Positions 36,735 to 45,009 of a stretch of DNA of 56,733 nucleotides are shown piece by piece. The notes beneath the pieces are model-generated. The model did not search any database, was not told where the DNA came from, and worked only from the letters and a program-made list of their open reading frames with translations. Source of the stretch: Roseobacter sp. SK209-2-6 (GTDB lineage: Bacteria > Pseudomonadota > Alphaproteobacteria > Rhodobacterales > Rhodobacteraceae). Numbering within the stretch: position 1 is the first letter of the stretch; every line of letters begins with the position of its first letter. The position numbers were made by a program, and so were the translations under genes. The stretch lies in assembly GCF_000169455.1 (NCBI RefSeq), contig NZ_AAYC01000021.1, forward strand, positions 1 through 56,733, given 5' to 3'.

Positions 36735-37007
36735 TTAGTCGTCACCCGGTTCCGCGTCGCTCTCTTCTTCCATTTCCAGGATGTTGAACTGCGCATCCAT
36801 GTAGACCTCAAACTGCAGGCCGTCCTTGGAGGCCTCTACCTCATAGAGCCCATCTTCCAGTTCCACCTCGTACACCTCAAAGCCTTGCCCCGAGAGGATC
36901 TCATGGATCTTCGCTTGATCCTCAGCCTTGGGTGACAGACCAGAGGCAAAAGCCGCAGCGGGCAGGGCGATTGCGAGGGCAAGCAGTGAGAAGTTGCGTT
37001 TCATCAT
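36735..37007 (-). CDS. Exported PepSY domain protein
   Basis: A 90-residue protein with a signal peptide (FSLLALAIALPAAAFA, cleaved near residue 19) and one PepSY domain: ILSGQGFEVYEVELEDGLYE then a second strand unit LQFEVYMDAQFNILEMEEE. The tail is acidic (EEESDAEPGDD). PepSY proteins in cytochrome b561 operons are thought to assist or modulate the cytochrome. GGAGA seven bases before the ATG at 37007 sets the start. Confidence 0.85.
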   Translation of the reverse strand: MMKRNFSLLALAIALPAAAFASGLSPKAEDQAKIHEILSGQGFEVYEVELEDGLYEVEASKDGLQFEVYMDAQFNILEMEEESDAEPGDD

Positions 37008-37206
37008 GGGATCTCTCCATTTCTTTGGCTGATAGTTTGGGAATGGCGGGATGCGCTTCCTTGCGATCAACCTCGGAAAGGAGGGGGGAATCTGAAATAG
37101 GCCAAAGGGCTGAAATCGGCCCAAAATCAGAGCTCTATACCTTTGGTTTATGGGGAAAACTGCGCTGAAAACCCTGTGCAGAACCTTGCACATGGCGCTG
37201 AAGCGC

Positions 37207-37238
37207 AAAAAAGGCCGACCCTCGTGTCAAGGGTCGGC
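37207..37238 (-). terminator. Intrinsic terminator of the liv operon
   Basis: On the minus strand GCCGACCCT, loop TGACACG, AGGGTCGGC is a perfect 9-bp stem followed by a run of six T. It starts about 50 bp past the livF stop codon. Confidence 0.9.
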
Positions 37239-37289
37239 TCAAGAGATGTTGCTTTGGCCTGGGCCTGCGCAACGGGGAGTAAGGGTTGA

Positions 37290-38045
37290 TTAGATCGCCA
37301 GGTATTCGGCGCGTAGCTCGGCGTTTTCCAGAACTTCCGACGCTGTGCCGTCGAAGACGATGCCGCCGGTGTCCAAGATTACCGCCCTGTCTGCGAGTTC
37401 CAGCGCGCGCACCGCGTTCTGTTCCACGATGATGGTGGTCATGCCCTGTTCTTTGATGTGGATGAGGGTCTTTTCAATCTCATCCACAATCACCGGGGCC
37501 AGACCTTCATAGGGTTCGTCCAGCAGCAGGACCTTGATGTCACGGGCCAGCGCGCGGGCAATGGCCAGCATTTGCTGCTCACCGCCCGAGAGTGTCACGC
37601 CCTCTTGCTTGCGGCGCTCACCGAGGCGCGGGAACAGGTCATAAAGACGGTCAATGGACCAGCCGATCGGCGGGGCGATCTGCGCCAGCTGCAGGTTTTC
37701 CTCAACCGTGAGGCCCGGAATGATGCGGCGATCTTCGGGGACCAACCCCAGACCGGCCGCTGCGGCCTCATGGCTTTCCATCAGGTGCAGGGGCTTGTGG
37801 TCCAGCCAGATCTCACCCTGGGTGACCTGCGGGTCACCAATGCGGGCGATGGAACGCAGGGTCGAAGTCTTGCCCGCGCCGTTGCGTCCCAAGAGGGCCA
37901 GGATCTCGCCCTCGTGGACGTTGAAGTTGATGCCCTGGACGATATAGCTCTCACCGTAATAGGCATGCATATCCCAGACCGAGAGGAAGGCCGGGGCCGT
38001 TTGCGCGGCATTGGCGTTCTTGGAGAAATCAGGTTTGACGTTCAT
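37290..38045 (-). CDS. livF: Liv-type ABC transporter ATP-binding protein LivF
   Basis: Second ATPase of a branched-chain-amino-acid-type importer, 251 residues. Walker A GRNGAGKTS near 53, signature LSGGEQQMLAIARAL near 152, Walker B VLLLDEPYEGLAP near 173. The LivF-type features LGLVPEDRRIIPGLTVEENL and PYEGLAP are present. It is the last gene of the unit and is followed by a strong terminator. Confidence 0.9.
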   Translation of the reverse strand: MNVKPDFSKNANAAQTAPAFLSVWDMHAYYGESYIVQGINFNVHEGEILALLGRNGAGKTSTLRSIARIGDPQVTQGEIWLDHKPLHLMESHEAAAAGLGLVPEDRRIIPGLTVEENLQLAQIAPPIGWSIDRLYDLFPRLGERRKQEGVTLSGGEQQMLAIARALARDIKVLLLDEPYEGLAPVIVDEIEKTLIHIKEQGMTTIIVEQNAVRALELADRAVILDTGGIVFDGTASEVLENAELRAEYLAI

Positions 38046-38057
38046 TGTATCTTTCCC

Positions 38058-38813
38058 CTACGCGCTTTCGCCAAGATAGGCTTCGCGCACTTTTGGATTG
38101 CCGCGGATGTTTTCCGGATCGTCTTCGACCAGTGGAGTGCCCTGGGCCAGAACCGTGATCCGGTTGGCCAGAGAGAACACCACATGCATGTCGTGCTCGA
38201 TGATGGCGATGGTGATGTCGCGTTCATCCGAGATCTGCTTCAGAAGGTCGATGGTATTGTTGGTATCGGCCCGTGCCATACCAGCGGTTGGTTCATCCAG
38301 TAGCAAGAGCCGTGGTTCCTGGCTGAGGCACATGCCGATCTCCAAGCGACGTTTGTCACCGCGGGACATGGCGGCGGCATGCATATGCCGCTTATCCGCC
38401 ATGTTCATCTCTTCGAGCATGTTCTCCGCCTTTTCCAGAATGTCCTTTTGTGAGAACACCGAAGGAATGGCATTGAGCTCAAAGGCGCCGTCCCGCTTCG
38501 CAAAGCAGGGGATCATCATGTTTTCCAAGACAGTGAGATCTCCAAAGATCTCTGGGGTCTGGAACACGCGGCTGATGCCCATCTGGTTGATTTCATAGGG
38601 CGCGCGGCCCAGCACCGACTGGCCGTCAAACATGACAGAGCCGGTGTCGGGGATCAGCTTACCCACCAGGCAGTTCAGCAGGGTGGATTTGCCGGCCCCA
38701 TTGGGGCCGATGATTGCGTGGACGGAGTTTTCCTTCACGCTTAGATTCACTTCTGACAAGGCTTGCAGCCCGCCGAACCGTTTGCCTACGTTTTTGACTT
38801 CAAGGATACCCAT
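38058..38813 (-). CDS. livG: Liv-type ABC transporter ATP-binding protein LivG
   Basis: First ATPase of the importer, 251 residues. Walker A GPNGAGKSTLL near 37, the LivG-type GISRVFQTPEIFGDLTVLEN near 78-97, the signature region is AAAMSRGDKRRLEIGMCL (LSxGD/E variant with SRGDKR), Walker B LLLLDEPTAGMA near 177. Having Asp in place of Gln after the signature Gly is common in this subgroup. AAGGAG stands before the ATG. Confidence 0.9.
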   Translation of the reverse strand: MGILEVKNVGKRFGGLQALSEVNLSVKENSVHAIIGPNGAGKSTLLNCLVGKLIPDTGSVMFDGQSVLGRAPYEINQMGISRVFQTPEIFGDLTVLENMMIPCFAKRDGAFELNAIPSVFSQKDILEKAENMLEEMNMADKRHMHAAAMSRGDKRRLEIGMCLSQEPRLLLLDEPTAGMARADTNNTIDLLKQISDERDITIAIIEHDMHVVFSLANRITVLAQGTPLVEDDPENIRGNPKVREAYLGESA

Positions 38814-38825
38814 AGATCTGTCTCC

Positions 38826-40028
38826 TTATTCCGCAGGGTTGGTTTTGCCAGAGGCGGATTTCTCAGAGGACTTGCGCCCTTTGAACCAGCCCGCGATGCG
38901 CTGTCCGCCTTCGACCAGCCCGCCAGGCAGGAAGATCACAACCAGCATGAAGAGAATGCCAAGGGTCAGGTGCCAGCCTTTGCCGATGAAGGGGTGAATG
39001 ACGAAGACCACAAAGTCTTCCATCCCGTCGGGCATAAAGCTGAACCAGCTGTGTAGCACGTTGTCATTGATCTTGGAGAAGATGTTCTCGAAGTATTTGA
39101 TGAAGCCCGCGCCCAGTACTGGACCGATCAGGGTACCCGCACCGCCAAGGATGGTCATCAGAACAACTTCACCTGACGCGGTCCATTGCATTCGCTCGGC
39201 ACCGGCCAGCGGATCCATCGAGGCCATCAGACCACCGGCCAGACCAGCATACATGCCAGAGATCACAAAGGCAGCCAGAGTATAGGGGCGAGAGTTGAGG
39301 CCGGTATAGTTCATCCGCTGCTGGTTCGATTTCACCGCGCGCAGCATCATGCCAAAGGGCGAGCGGAAAATGCGGATCGACAGATAGAAGGAGGCCAGCA
39401 GGATCAGCGCGCAGAGATAGTAGCCCGCGTTGAACTGGAAGGCCCAGGGGCCAACAGCCATCTCAAAGGTGGAGCGCATCTCCAGCCCAAAAAGATTGGT
39501 TACCGGGATCGATCCATCTGCGGTGGCAGAAACACCCAGAACTCGGGGGTCTTCCAGGGTCAGCTGCAGACCTGTCTCACCATTGGTGATCGGGGTCAGA
39601 ACCGAATAGGCGAGGTTAAAGGACATCTGCGCGAAGGCCAGCGTCAGGATCGAGAAGTAGATGCCCGAGCGGCGCAAGGATACATAGCCGATCAGTAGGG
39701 CAAAGATCCCTGCAATCACGACCGAGAGCATAATGGCCGGGACCACGTTCATGCTCAGCAGTTTGAACATCCAGACCGCCGAATAGGACCCCACACCCAG
39801 GAAGGCCGCATGACCAAAGGAGAGGTAACCGGTGAGGCCAAAGAGGATGTTGAAGCCGATGGCAAAGATCCCGAAGATCACGAAGCGCTGCATCAGATCA
39901 GGATAGCCCGCGTTGAACTGCGCCAGGGCGCTGTCGGTGGGGAAGGGGTTCAGGATGAAGGGGGCGCAGAGCGTCAGAATGGCGACGATCATCAGCATGC
40001 GCATGTCTTTTTTCTCTAGTCCGAACAT
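38826..40028 (-). CDS. livM: Liv-type ABC transporter permease LivM
   Basis: Inner-membrane permease, 400 residues with about ten helices, longer than most LivM because of a periplasmic loop near 160-200 and a hydrophilic C-terminal tail. Hallmarks are [20 protein letters not shown] near 63-82 and [19 protein letters not shown] near 290. It lies 4 bp after livH and 12 bp before livG. Confidence 0.9.
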   Translation of the reverse strand: MFGLEKKDMRMLMIVAILTLCAPFILNPFPTDSALAQFNAGYPDLMQRFVIFGIFAIGFNILFGLTGYLSFGHAAFLGVGSYSAVWMFKLLSMNVVPAIMLSVVIAGIFALLIGYVSLRRSGIYFSILTLAFAQMSFNLAYSVLTPITNGETGLQLTLEDPRVLGVSATADGSIPVTNLFGLEMRSTFEMAVGPWAFQFNAGYYLCALILLASFYLSIRIFRSPFGMMLRAVKSNQQRMNYTGLNSRPYTLAAFVISGMYAGLAGGLMASMDPLAGAERMQWTASGEVVLMTILGGAGTLIGPVLGAGFIKYFENIFSKINDNVLHSWFSFMPDGMEDFVVFVIHPFIGKGWHLTLGILFMLVVIFLPGGLVEGGQRIAGWFKGRKSSEKSASGKTNPAE

Positions 40029-40032
40029 GTGC

Positions 40033-41055
40033 TTATTCCTCCATCACGCCTTTGCGGCCCATCAAGCCCCGTGGACGGGTGAGCAGAATGATAATTGCGA
40101 CCACATAGATGATGATCTGGTCGATGCCGGGGATGATCGATTTGATTTCGTTCATCGAGGCAAAGCTCTCGAGAATGCCCAGCATGAAGCCGGCCAGAAC
40201 CGCGCCGGGCAGCGAGCCCATGCCGCCGACAACCACCACCACAAAGCTGAGAACCAGGAAGTCCATACCCATGTGGTAATTGGGGGAGTTGATCGGGGTG
40301 TACATCACACCGGCCAGACCGGCGACAGCGGCAGCGATGCCGAACATGATGGTAAAGCGGCGGTCGATATTGATGCCCAGGAGCCCGACAGTCTCTCGGT
40401 CTGCCATGCCGGCACGGACAACCATGCCAAAGGTGGTGAACTGCAGGAAAGAGAAGATCGCGCCGATGATCAGGACTGAGAAGCAGAAGTAGACGATGCG
40501 CCAGACTGGATAAACGATATCCATGCCAAAGACGGCTCCGACATTTGCAACACCGCTCAGCGCCTCGGGGGAGGGGGTCTGGATCGGGTTGGCGCCGTAG
40601 AAATACTTGATCACTTCCTGCAGGACGATAGCGAGGCCAAAGGTCACCAGGATCTGGTCGGCATGGGCGCGCTTGTAGAAATGCTTGATCAACCCGCGTT
40701 CCATGATGAAACCGATGGCGATCATGATCGGAATGGCAAAGAGAATGGCCAGCGGAACGGCCCAATCTATGATGGCTCCGCCCATTTCCGGCCCGAACCA
40801 GCTTTCCACATAGGGGGTTTTCACTTTCAGAGGATTGCCGAGGAAATCCTTCTGTGTTTCGTCGATGACCTCATAGCTGAGGTTCAGAATGCGCTGCAAT
40901 GTGACCGCGCAGAAGGCGCCGATCATAAAGAGCGCGCCATGGGCGAAGTTCACAACGCCAAGCGTGCCGAAAATCAGCGTCAGCCCCAGCGCGATCAGCG
41001 CATAGGCAGAGCCTTTGTCCAGCCCGTTAAAGATTTGCAATAGGATTGCGTCCAT
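40033..41055 (-). CDS. livH: Liv-type ABC transporter permease LivH
   Basis: Inner-membrane permease, 340 residues. Signatures are [20 protein letters not shown] near 25-44 and [20 protein letters not shown] near 275. A periplasmic insert of about 35 residues after helix 2 ([20 protein letters not shown]) is longer than in LivH of E. coli. The ATG at 41055 follows AAGGGTGGGG; a GTG three codons upstream is also in frame. A perfect hairpin separates it from the binding-protein gene. Confidence 0.9.
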   Translation of the reverse strand: MDAILLQIFNGLDKGSAYALIALGLTLIFGTLGVVNFAHGALFMIGAFCAVTLQRILNLSYEVIDETQKDFLGNPLKVKTPYVESWFGPEMGGAIIDWAVPLAILFAIPIMIAIGFIMERGLIKHFYKRAHADQILVTFGLAIVLQEVIKYFYGANPIQTPSPEALSGVANVGAVFGMDIVYPVWRIVYFCFSVLIIGAIFSFLQFTTFGMVVRAGMADRETVGLLGINIDRRFTIMFGIAAAVAGLAGVMYTPINSPNYHMGMDFLVLSFVVVVVGGMGSLPGAVLAGFMLGILESFASMNEIKSIIPGIDQIIIYVVAIIILLTRPRGLMGRKGVMEE

Positions 41056-41165
41056 TGTCCCCACCCTTGGGTTCTTCGATGTGGAAGTGGTGGATTCCGG
41101 CTGTCAGGAGCCATCTCGCGCCTTTGCCAGCCCCGTTTGGGCGGCCTGCCGGAAAGTCTATTCAG

Positions 41166-41190
41166 TACCGGGCGCGTGATGCGCCCGGTA
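41166..41190 (-). other. Intercistronic hairpin between binding protein and livH
   Basis: TACCGGGCGC, loop GTGAT, GCGCCCGGTA: a perfect 10-bp stem, 20 bp past the stop codon of the binding-protein gene. There is no T-run after it on the minus strand. This is the place and form of elements that stabilise the upstream mRNA or partly terminate it, giving more binding protein than permease. Confidence 0.65.
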
Positions 41191-41210
41191 TGGGTCATTG
41201 ACCCTAGCGA

Positions 41211-42557
41211 TTAGGCGCCTGGGTTGCAGCTGCCCAGGTTGCCGCCGGCAAACATTGGGTGGTCAGGTGCATAGGTGACCTGTGCTGCTGGGGTAACCTC
41301 GACAACTTCCAGAAGGTCGAACTCGGAGGTCGGGTTCTCTTTCCCGCGTACAACCAGAACGTCCTTGAAGCACTGGTGGTCTTCGGCACGGTAAAGTGTC
41401 TTGCCGTTGCCCAGACCGTCGAACTCAAAGCCTTCCAGCGCTTCGGCCACACCACAGGGGTTGAAGGTGCCTGCGCGCTCAACCGCATCCGCATAAAGCA
41501 GGGTCTGGCAGTAAACCGTATGGGCCGCCTGGCTGGGCGGGAAGCCATATTTGGTGCCAAAGCTGCGCACGAAGGAGGTGGAGGCCTCATCCTGCAGCGA
41601 CCAGTGCCAGTTGGTGGAGCCGTGAATGCCCTTCACGTTGGCGCCCGCACCCTTGGCCATCAGGCGGGAGTACAGCGGTACGACGATTTCGAAGTTCTTG
41701 CCGTTCACAACCTTTTCACGCAGGCCAAACTGCACAGCGTTGGTCAGGGAGTTCACCATGTTGCCGCCGTAGTGGTTCAGAACCAGCACATCGGCGCCAG
41801 AGTTCAGAACGGGCGCAATATAGGACGAGAAATCCGTGGCGGCCAGCGGGGTGCGGACCTTGTTTACGGTGTTCCAGCCCAGAGATTCGGTTGCAGCAGC
41901 AATCGACTCTTCCTGCGTCCAGCCCCAGGTGTAGTCTGCGGTCAGGTGATAGGCGTTACGATCGGTGCCATAGAGGTTCTTCAGAACCGGCGCCAAAGCG
42001 GCCCCTGACATGTAGCCGTTAAAGAAGTGACGGAAGCCATTGGCTTTCTTGTCTTTACCGGTGGTGTCATTGGAATGGGTCAGGCCAGCCATAAAGATGA
42101 CGCCTGCCTCTTGGCAGAGACCCTGTACCGCGATGGCCACACCGGAAGAAGAACCGCCGGTGATCATCACCGCGCCGTCTTTTTCGATCATGGATTTCGC
42201 GGACGCGCGGGCTGCATCTGATTTGGTCTGGGTGTCGCCGGTAACAAACTCAACCTTCTTGCCCAGGATACCGTTGCCCTTGAGGGCTTTGGACGAGAAG
42301 GTGTTCATCATTCCGCCATCGCCGCCACCGTTCAGGTGTTCAACCGCCAGCTCATAAGCGCGCAGTTCGTCTGCACCCTCATCCGCATAGGGGCCGGTCT
42401 GGGGTACGTTGAAACCCAGGGTGACAGAAGAGCCGGTCGGCTCGTTGGTATAGGCGGCTGCCGAAGAGGCAGTGAAAATCGTCGGAAGCGCGACTCCTGC
42501 ACCTGCGAGAGCACCGGATTTTAGGACTCCGCGGCGCGAGACATCTGACTTGGACAT
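41211..42557 (-). CDS. Tat-exported periplasmic substrate-binding protein of the Liv-type transporter
   Basis: Periplasmic-binding-protein type 6 receptor, 448 residues. It begins with a twin-arginine signal (DVSRRGVLKSGALAGAG) and the expected Ala-rich cleavage site near 35. The mature part shows LGFNVPQTGPYADEGADELR near 48-67, TGDTQTKSDAARASAKSMIE and ITGGSSSGVAIAVQGLC. The closest named relatives carry amino acids, amides or urea; the divergent short-chain-fatty-acyl-type regulator hints at small carboxylates. No substrate can be fixed. GGGAGGA before the ATG at 42557 sets the start over a longer frame to 42683. First gene of the liv unit. Confidence 0.87.
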   Translation of the reverse strand: MSKSDVSRRGVLKSGALAGAGVALPTIFTASSAAAYTNEPTGSSVTLGFNVPQTGPYADEGADELRAYELAVEHLNGGGDGGMMNTFSSKALKGNGILGKKVEFVTGDTQTKSDAARASAKSMIEKDGAVMITGGSSSGVAIAVQGLCQEAGVIFMAGLTHSNDTTGKDKKANGFRHFFNGYMSGAALAPVLKNLYGTDRNAYHLTADYTWGWTQEESIAAATESLGWNTVNKVRTPLAATDFSSYIAPVLNSGADVLVLNHYGGNMVNSLTNAVQFGLREKVVNGKNFEIVVPLYSRLMAKGAGANVKGIHGSTNWHWSLQDEASTSFVRSFGTKYGFPPSQAAHTVYCQTLLYADAVERAGTFNPCGVAEALEGFEFDGLGNGKTLYRAEDHQCFKDVLVVRGKENPTSEFDLLEVVEVTPAAQVTYAPDHPMFAGGNLGSCNPGA

Positions 42558-42789
42558 GTAATCCTCCCTTGAATGTATAACGAGGCGCAGCTCCTCACTT
42601 CTGCGCGACGTCTGCACGATTTGTGCAAAATCAGTATGGGAGGCACTTGTAAAACCACGCAATAAAACCCTTGAATTCATCAACTATTCTGTAAATAAAT
42701 GAACAGATCGTTACAGGGTTTTGTAAATTAGCTTATATTGCGTTGCAGAAAGCCCTTGAAATCGAAAGGTTTTGACTAAGGGGTTTGGA
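42558..42789. promoter_or_regulatory. Divergent control region of the liv unit and the ScfR-like regulator
   Basis: AT-rich region of about 230 bp. It contains TGCAC-GATTT-GTGCA (42613-42627), AAAACCCT (42664-42671) matched by AGGGTTTT (42714-42721), and three direct TGTAAA copies at 42648, 42690 and 42721. The copies are 42 and 31 bp apart, close to four and three helical turns. These are candidate operators for the adjacent regulator; none is a proven consensus. Confidence 0.45.
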
Positions 42790-44085
42790 ATGGGGCGCGA
42801 CACATTAACAGGTAGCCGGATCAGGGAGCGCCGGATGATCCTTGGGTTGCGCCAGGCTGAACTGGCGCGAAAGACCGGGATTTCGGCCTCCTACCTCAAT
42901 CTGATCGAACACAACCGGCGCAGAATCGGTGGCAAACTTCTGGTTGATCTGGCGCAGGTTCTGGGTGTCGAACCCTCGATGTTGTCCGAAGGAGCCGAGG
43001 CCGCATTGGTTGCCTCTCTGCGCGAGGCTGCCGCCGAAAGTGGGACGCCGATGGCGGAACTCGATCGGGTAGAGGAATTCGCAGGCCGCTTTCCCGGCTG
43101 GGCCGAAGTGCTGGCTGGCGGGTATCAGAGGATTGCGCGACTTGAACGCACCGTAGAGGTGCTTTCAGACCGGCTAACCCATGACCCACATCTGGCGGCC
43201 TCGTTGCATGAGGTTCTGTCAACGGCGGCCGCGATCCGCTCCACCGCGTCAATTCTGGCCGAGCCAGGGGAGTTGGAACAGGAATGGCGGGATAGGTTTC
43301 ACAAGAACCTCAATGAAGATTCATTGCGTTTGGCAGAAGGAAGCCGGGCGCTGGTGAGCTTTCTCGATGAAAGCGGTGGAGTGGAAAACCGGCGCGGTGT
43401 GCCCCAGGAGGAGGCGGAAGAGTTCTTCCTTTCACATGGGTTCCACTTCGCAGAACTGGAAGATGGGGGTACGCCAGAGGCCTTGGTAAAGGGAGCTGCG
43501 CATCTGGTCAGTGATGCTTCTCGCCGTATCGCTCTGGCCGCTTTGCAGCAATACCAGCAGGATGCCCGCGCATTGCCATTGGAAGCGGTAGAAGCGGCGC
43601 TACAGGAGGGGGGGCTGGATCCAGCAGCTCTGGCGGCGCGGTTTGATTGCTCTTTGCCACAGGTGCTGCGTCGATTGGCGACACTGCCGCCCTCAATCTT
43701 GGGGCAGGAAAGCGGCCTGGTGGTCTGTGATGCCTCTGGTTCGATCCTGTTTCGCAAACCACTGGAAGGCCTGGCGCTGCCACGCTTTGGTGCCTCATGT
43801 CCGCTTTGGCCGCTCTATGGTGCCTTGCAGCAGCCGGGGGTTCCGATCCGGCGTGCTGTTCTGCAACAAGGGCGCAATCTTCAGGGGTTTGATTGCTACG
43901 CTGTGGCATGGAATCATGCGGCGCCATCCTTTGAGACCACGCCACTTTTCCACGCCGTCATGTTGGTGTTGCCACTGCGCGAGGTGCCGGAAGGAGCCTA
44001 TCCAGTTGGGGCGAGTTGCCGCATCTGCCCAGCCAGGGCTTGTTCCGCACGACGTGAGCCTTCGATATTGAAGGAAGAGTTTTGA
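42790..44085 (+). CDS. XRE-type regulator, ScfR-like, with a HisKA-like helical region
   Basis: A 431-residue DNA-binding protein. Residues 8-62 form an XRE helix-turn-helix (IRERRMILGLRQAELARKTG, SASYLNLIEHNRRRIG). The C-terminal half ends in CRICPARAC, like the Cys motif of short-chain fatty acyl regulators (DUF2083/ScfR, RamB-type). Residues about 130-195 look like a histidine-kinase dimerisation hairpin: LHEVLSTAAAIRSTASIL with His140, then EDSLRLAEGSRALVSFLDE. No ATPase domain follows and no HExxH metal site is seen. AAGGGG six bases before ATG 42790 sets the start. It is divergent from the transporter and precedes a two-component system. Confidence 0.82.
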   Translation: MGRDTLTGSRIRERRMILGLRQAELARKTGISASYLNLIEHNRRRIGGKLLVDLAQVLGVEPSMLSEGAEAALVASLREAAAESGTPMAELDRVEEFAGRFPGWAEVLAGGYQRIARLERTVEVLSDRLTHDPHLAASLHEVLSTAAAIRSTASILAEPGELEQEWRDRFHKNLNEDSLRLAEGSRALVSFLDESGGVENRRGVPQEEAEEFFLSHGFHFAELEDGGTPEALVKGAAHLVSDASRRIALAALQQYQQDARALPLEAVEAALQEGGLDPAALAARFDCSLPQVLRRLATLPPSILGQESGLVVCDASGSILFRKPLEGLALPRFGASCPLWPLYGALQQPGVPIRRAVLQQGRNLQGFDCYAVAWNHAAPSFETTPLFHAVMLVLPLREVPEGAYPVGASCRICPARACSARREPSILKEEF

Positions 44086-44181
44086 CACCGGCACCGTGCG
44101 GGGGCTAGTTTAGATCCATATTGAGAACGCGGGCACCGATACGAAACCCAGGGTGAACCGCGCTTGGAGGAAATTCTGCCG

Positions 44182-44610
44182 ATGAGCAGACATGTAGTTC
44201 TGATCGAGGATGAGCCCAATATCGCTGAAGCCATCCGGTTTCTGCTGATCCGCGATGGTTGGAGTGTCGATGCTCATGGAGATGGTAGTGATGCTGTCGA
44301 AGTCATTGCGGCGGCGCGTCCCGATTTGGTGATCCTGGACCTTATGTTGCCCGGTAAAAGCGGGCTGGAAGTCATACAGGAGCTGAGGGCCCTGGGAGAT
44401 ATGCAGGATTTGCCTGTGCTTATGCTGACCGCACGGGGACAGCTGAAAGACCGGGAAATGGCAGAACGTGCCGGTGTGACCCGCTTTATGACCAAACCCT
44501 TCTCCAATGCCGAGGTATTGACCGCCGTACGCGATTTGCATGCGCAGGCGCATCAGCAGGCTGTTGAGGCCGGTAAGCTGGAAAACGGCGTAGAATCAGC
44601 CAAGTCATGA
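44182..44610 (+). CDS. Single-domain response regulator (CheY-like)
   Basis: Receiver-domain protein of 142 residues. Acidic pocket ED at 9-10, phospho-acceptor Asp53 in LVILDLMLPGKSG, Thr in MLTARGQ and Lys105 in FMTKPFSNAE are all present. No output domain follows; the last 25 residues are a polar helical tail. It probably signals by protein contact. The kinase encoded 400 bp downstream is the obvious partner. The start ATG 44182 lies ten bases after GGAGGA; an upstream TTG at 44164 is less likely. Confidence 0.9.
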   Translation: MSRHVVLIEDEPNIAEAIRFLLIRDGWSVDAHGDGSDAVEVIAAARPDLVILDLMLPGKSGLEVIQELRALGDMQDLPVLMLTARGQLKDREMAERAGVTRFMTKPFSNAEVLTAVRDLHAQAHQQAVEAGKLENGVESAKS

Positions 44611-44667
44611 CAGGGCATATACCTGAATGCAGATGGTACCCAGCCGCACAGCCCGGCAGGTGGATCC

Positions 44668-45009
44668 ATGCGCAGTGATGGTGCAGGCCCCCCAGTGGAA
44701 CCTCGCCCGGACGAACCGCAGGGCGCATTTGTAGAGCGGCGGACCTACCGGCGTCGGCGCCTTATGGATGCTGCGCGCTTGCTGCCAATTCTGGGCGCAC
44801 TCTTGCTGGCGGTGCCTCTGTTGTGGCCCAATCCCGATCCTTACCCAGCACCAGATAGCCATGGCGGGATGCCGCTCTCATCGGCCATTGCCTATATCTT
44901 TGTGGTCTGGGGAGGGCTGATCTTTGCCAGTTTTCTGTTTGGCTTGGCGGTGCAGCGCTGGGCAGGGCACTGGACTAAGGGGGCCAGTGGCGAAGAGGGT
45001 AGGAAATGA
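44668..45009 (+). CDS. Small two-helix membrane protein next to the sensor kinase
   Basis: A 113-residue protein I do not recognise. An Arg/Glu/Pro-rich N-terminal tail of about 35 residues (ERRTYRRRRLMD) precedes two hydrophobic helices (about 36-54 and 72-93) joined by a Pro-rich loop (LWPNPDPYPAPDSHGG). It ends in a charged tail. Its stop overlaps the kinase start as ATGA, so the two are co-translated, and it may be an accessory of the symporter-like sensor. Small helper proteins of this type occur beside sodium:solute symporters. Confidence 0.75.
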   Translation: MRSDGAGPPVEPRPDEPQGAFVERRTYRRRRLMDAARLLPILGALLLAVPLLWPNPDPYPAPDSHGGMPLSSAIAYIFVVWGGLIFASFLFGLAVQRWAGHWTKGASGEEGRK

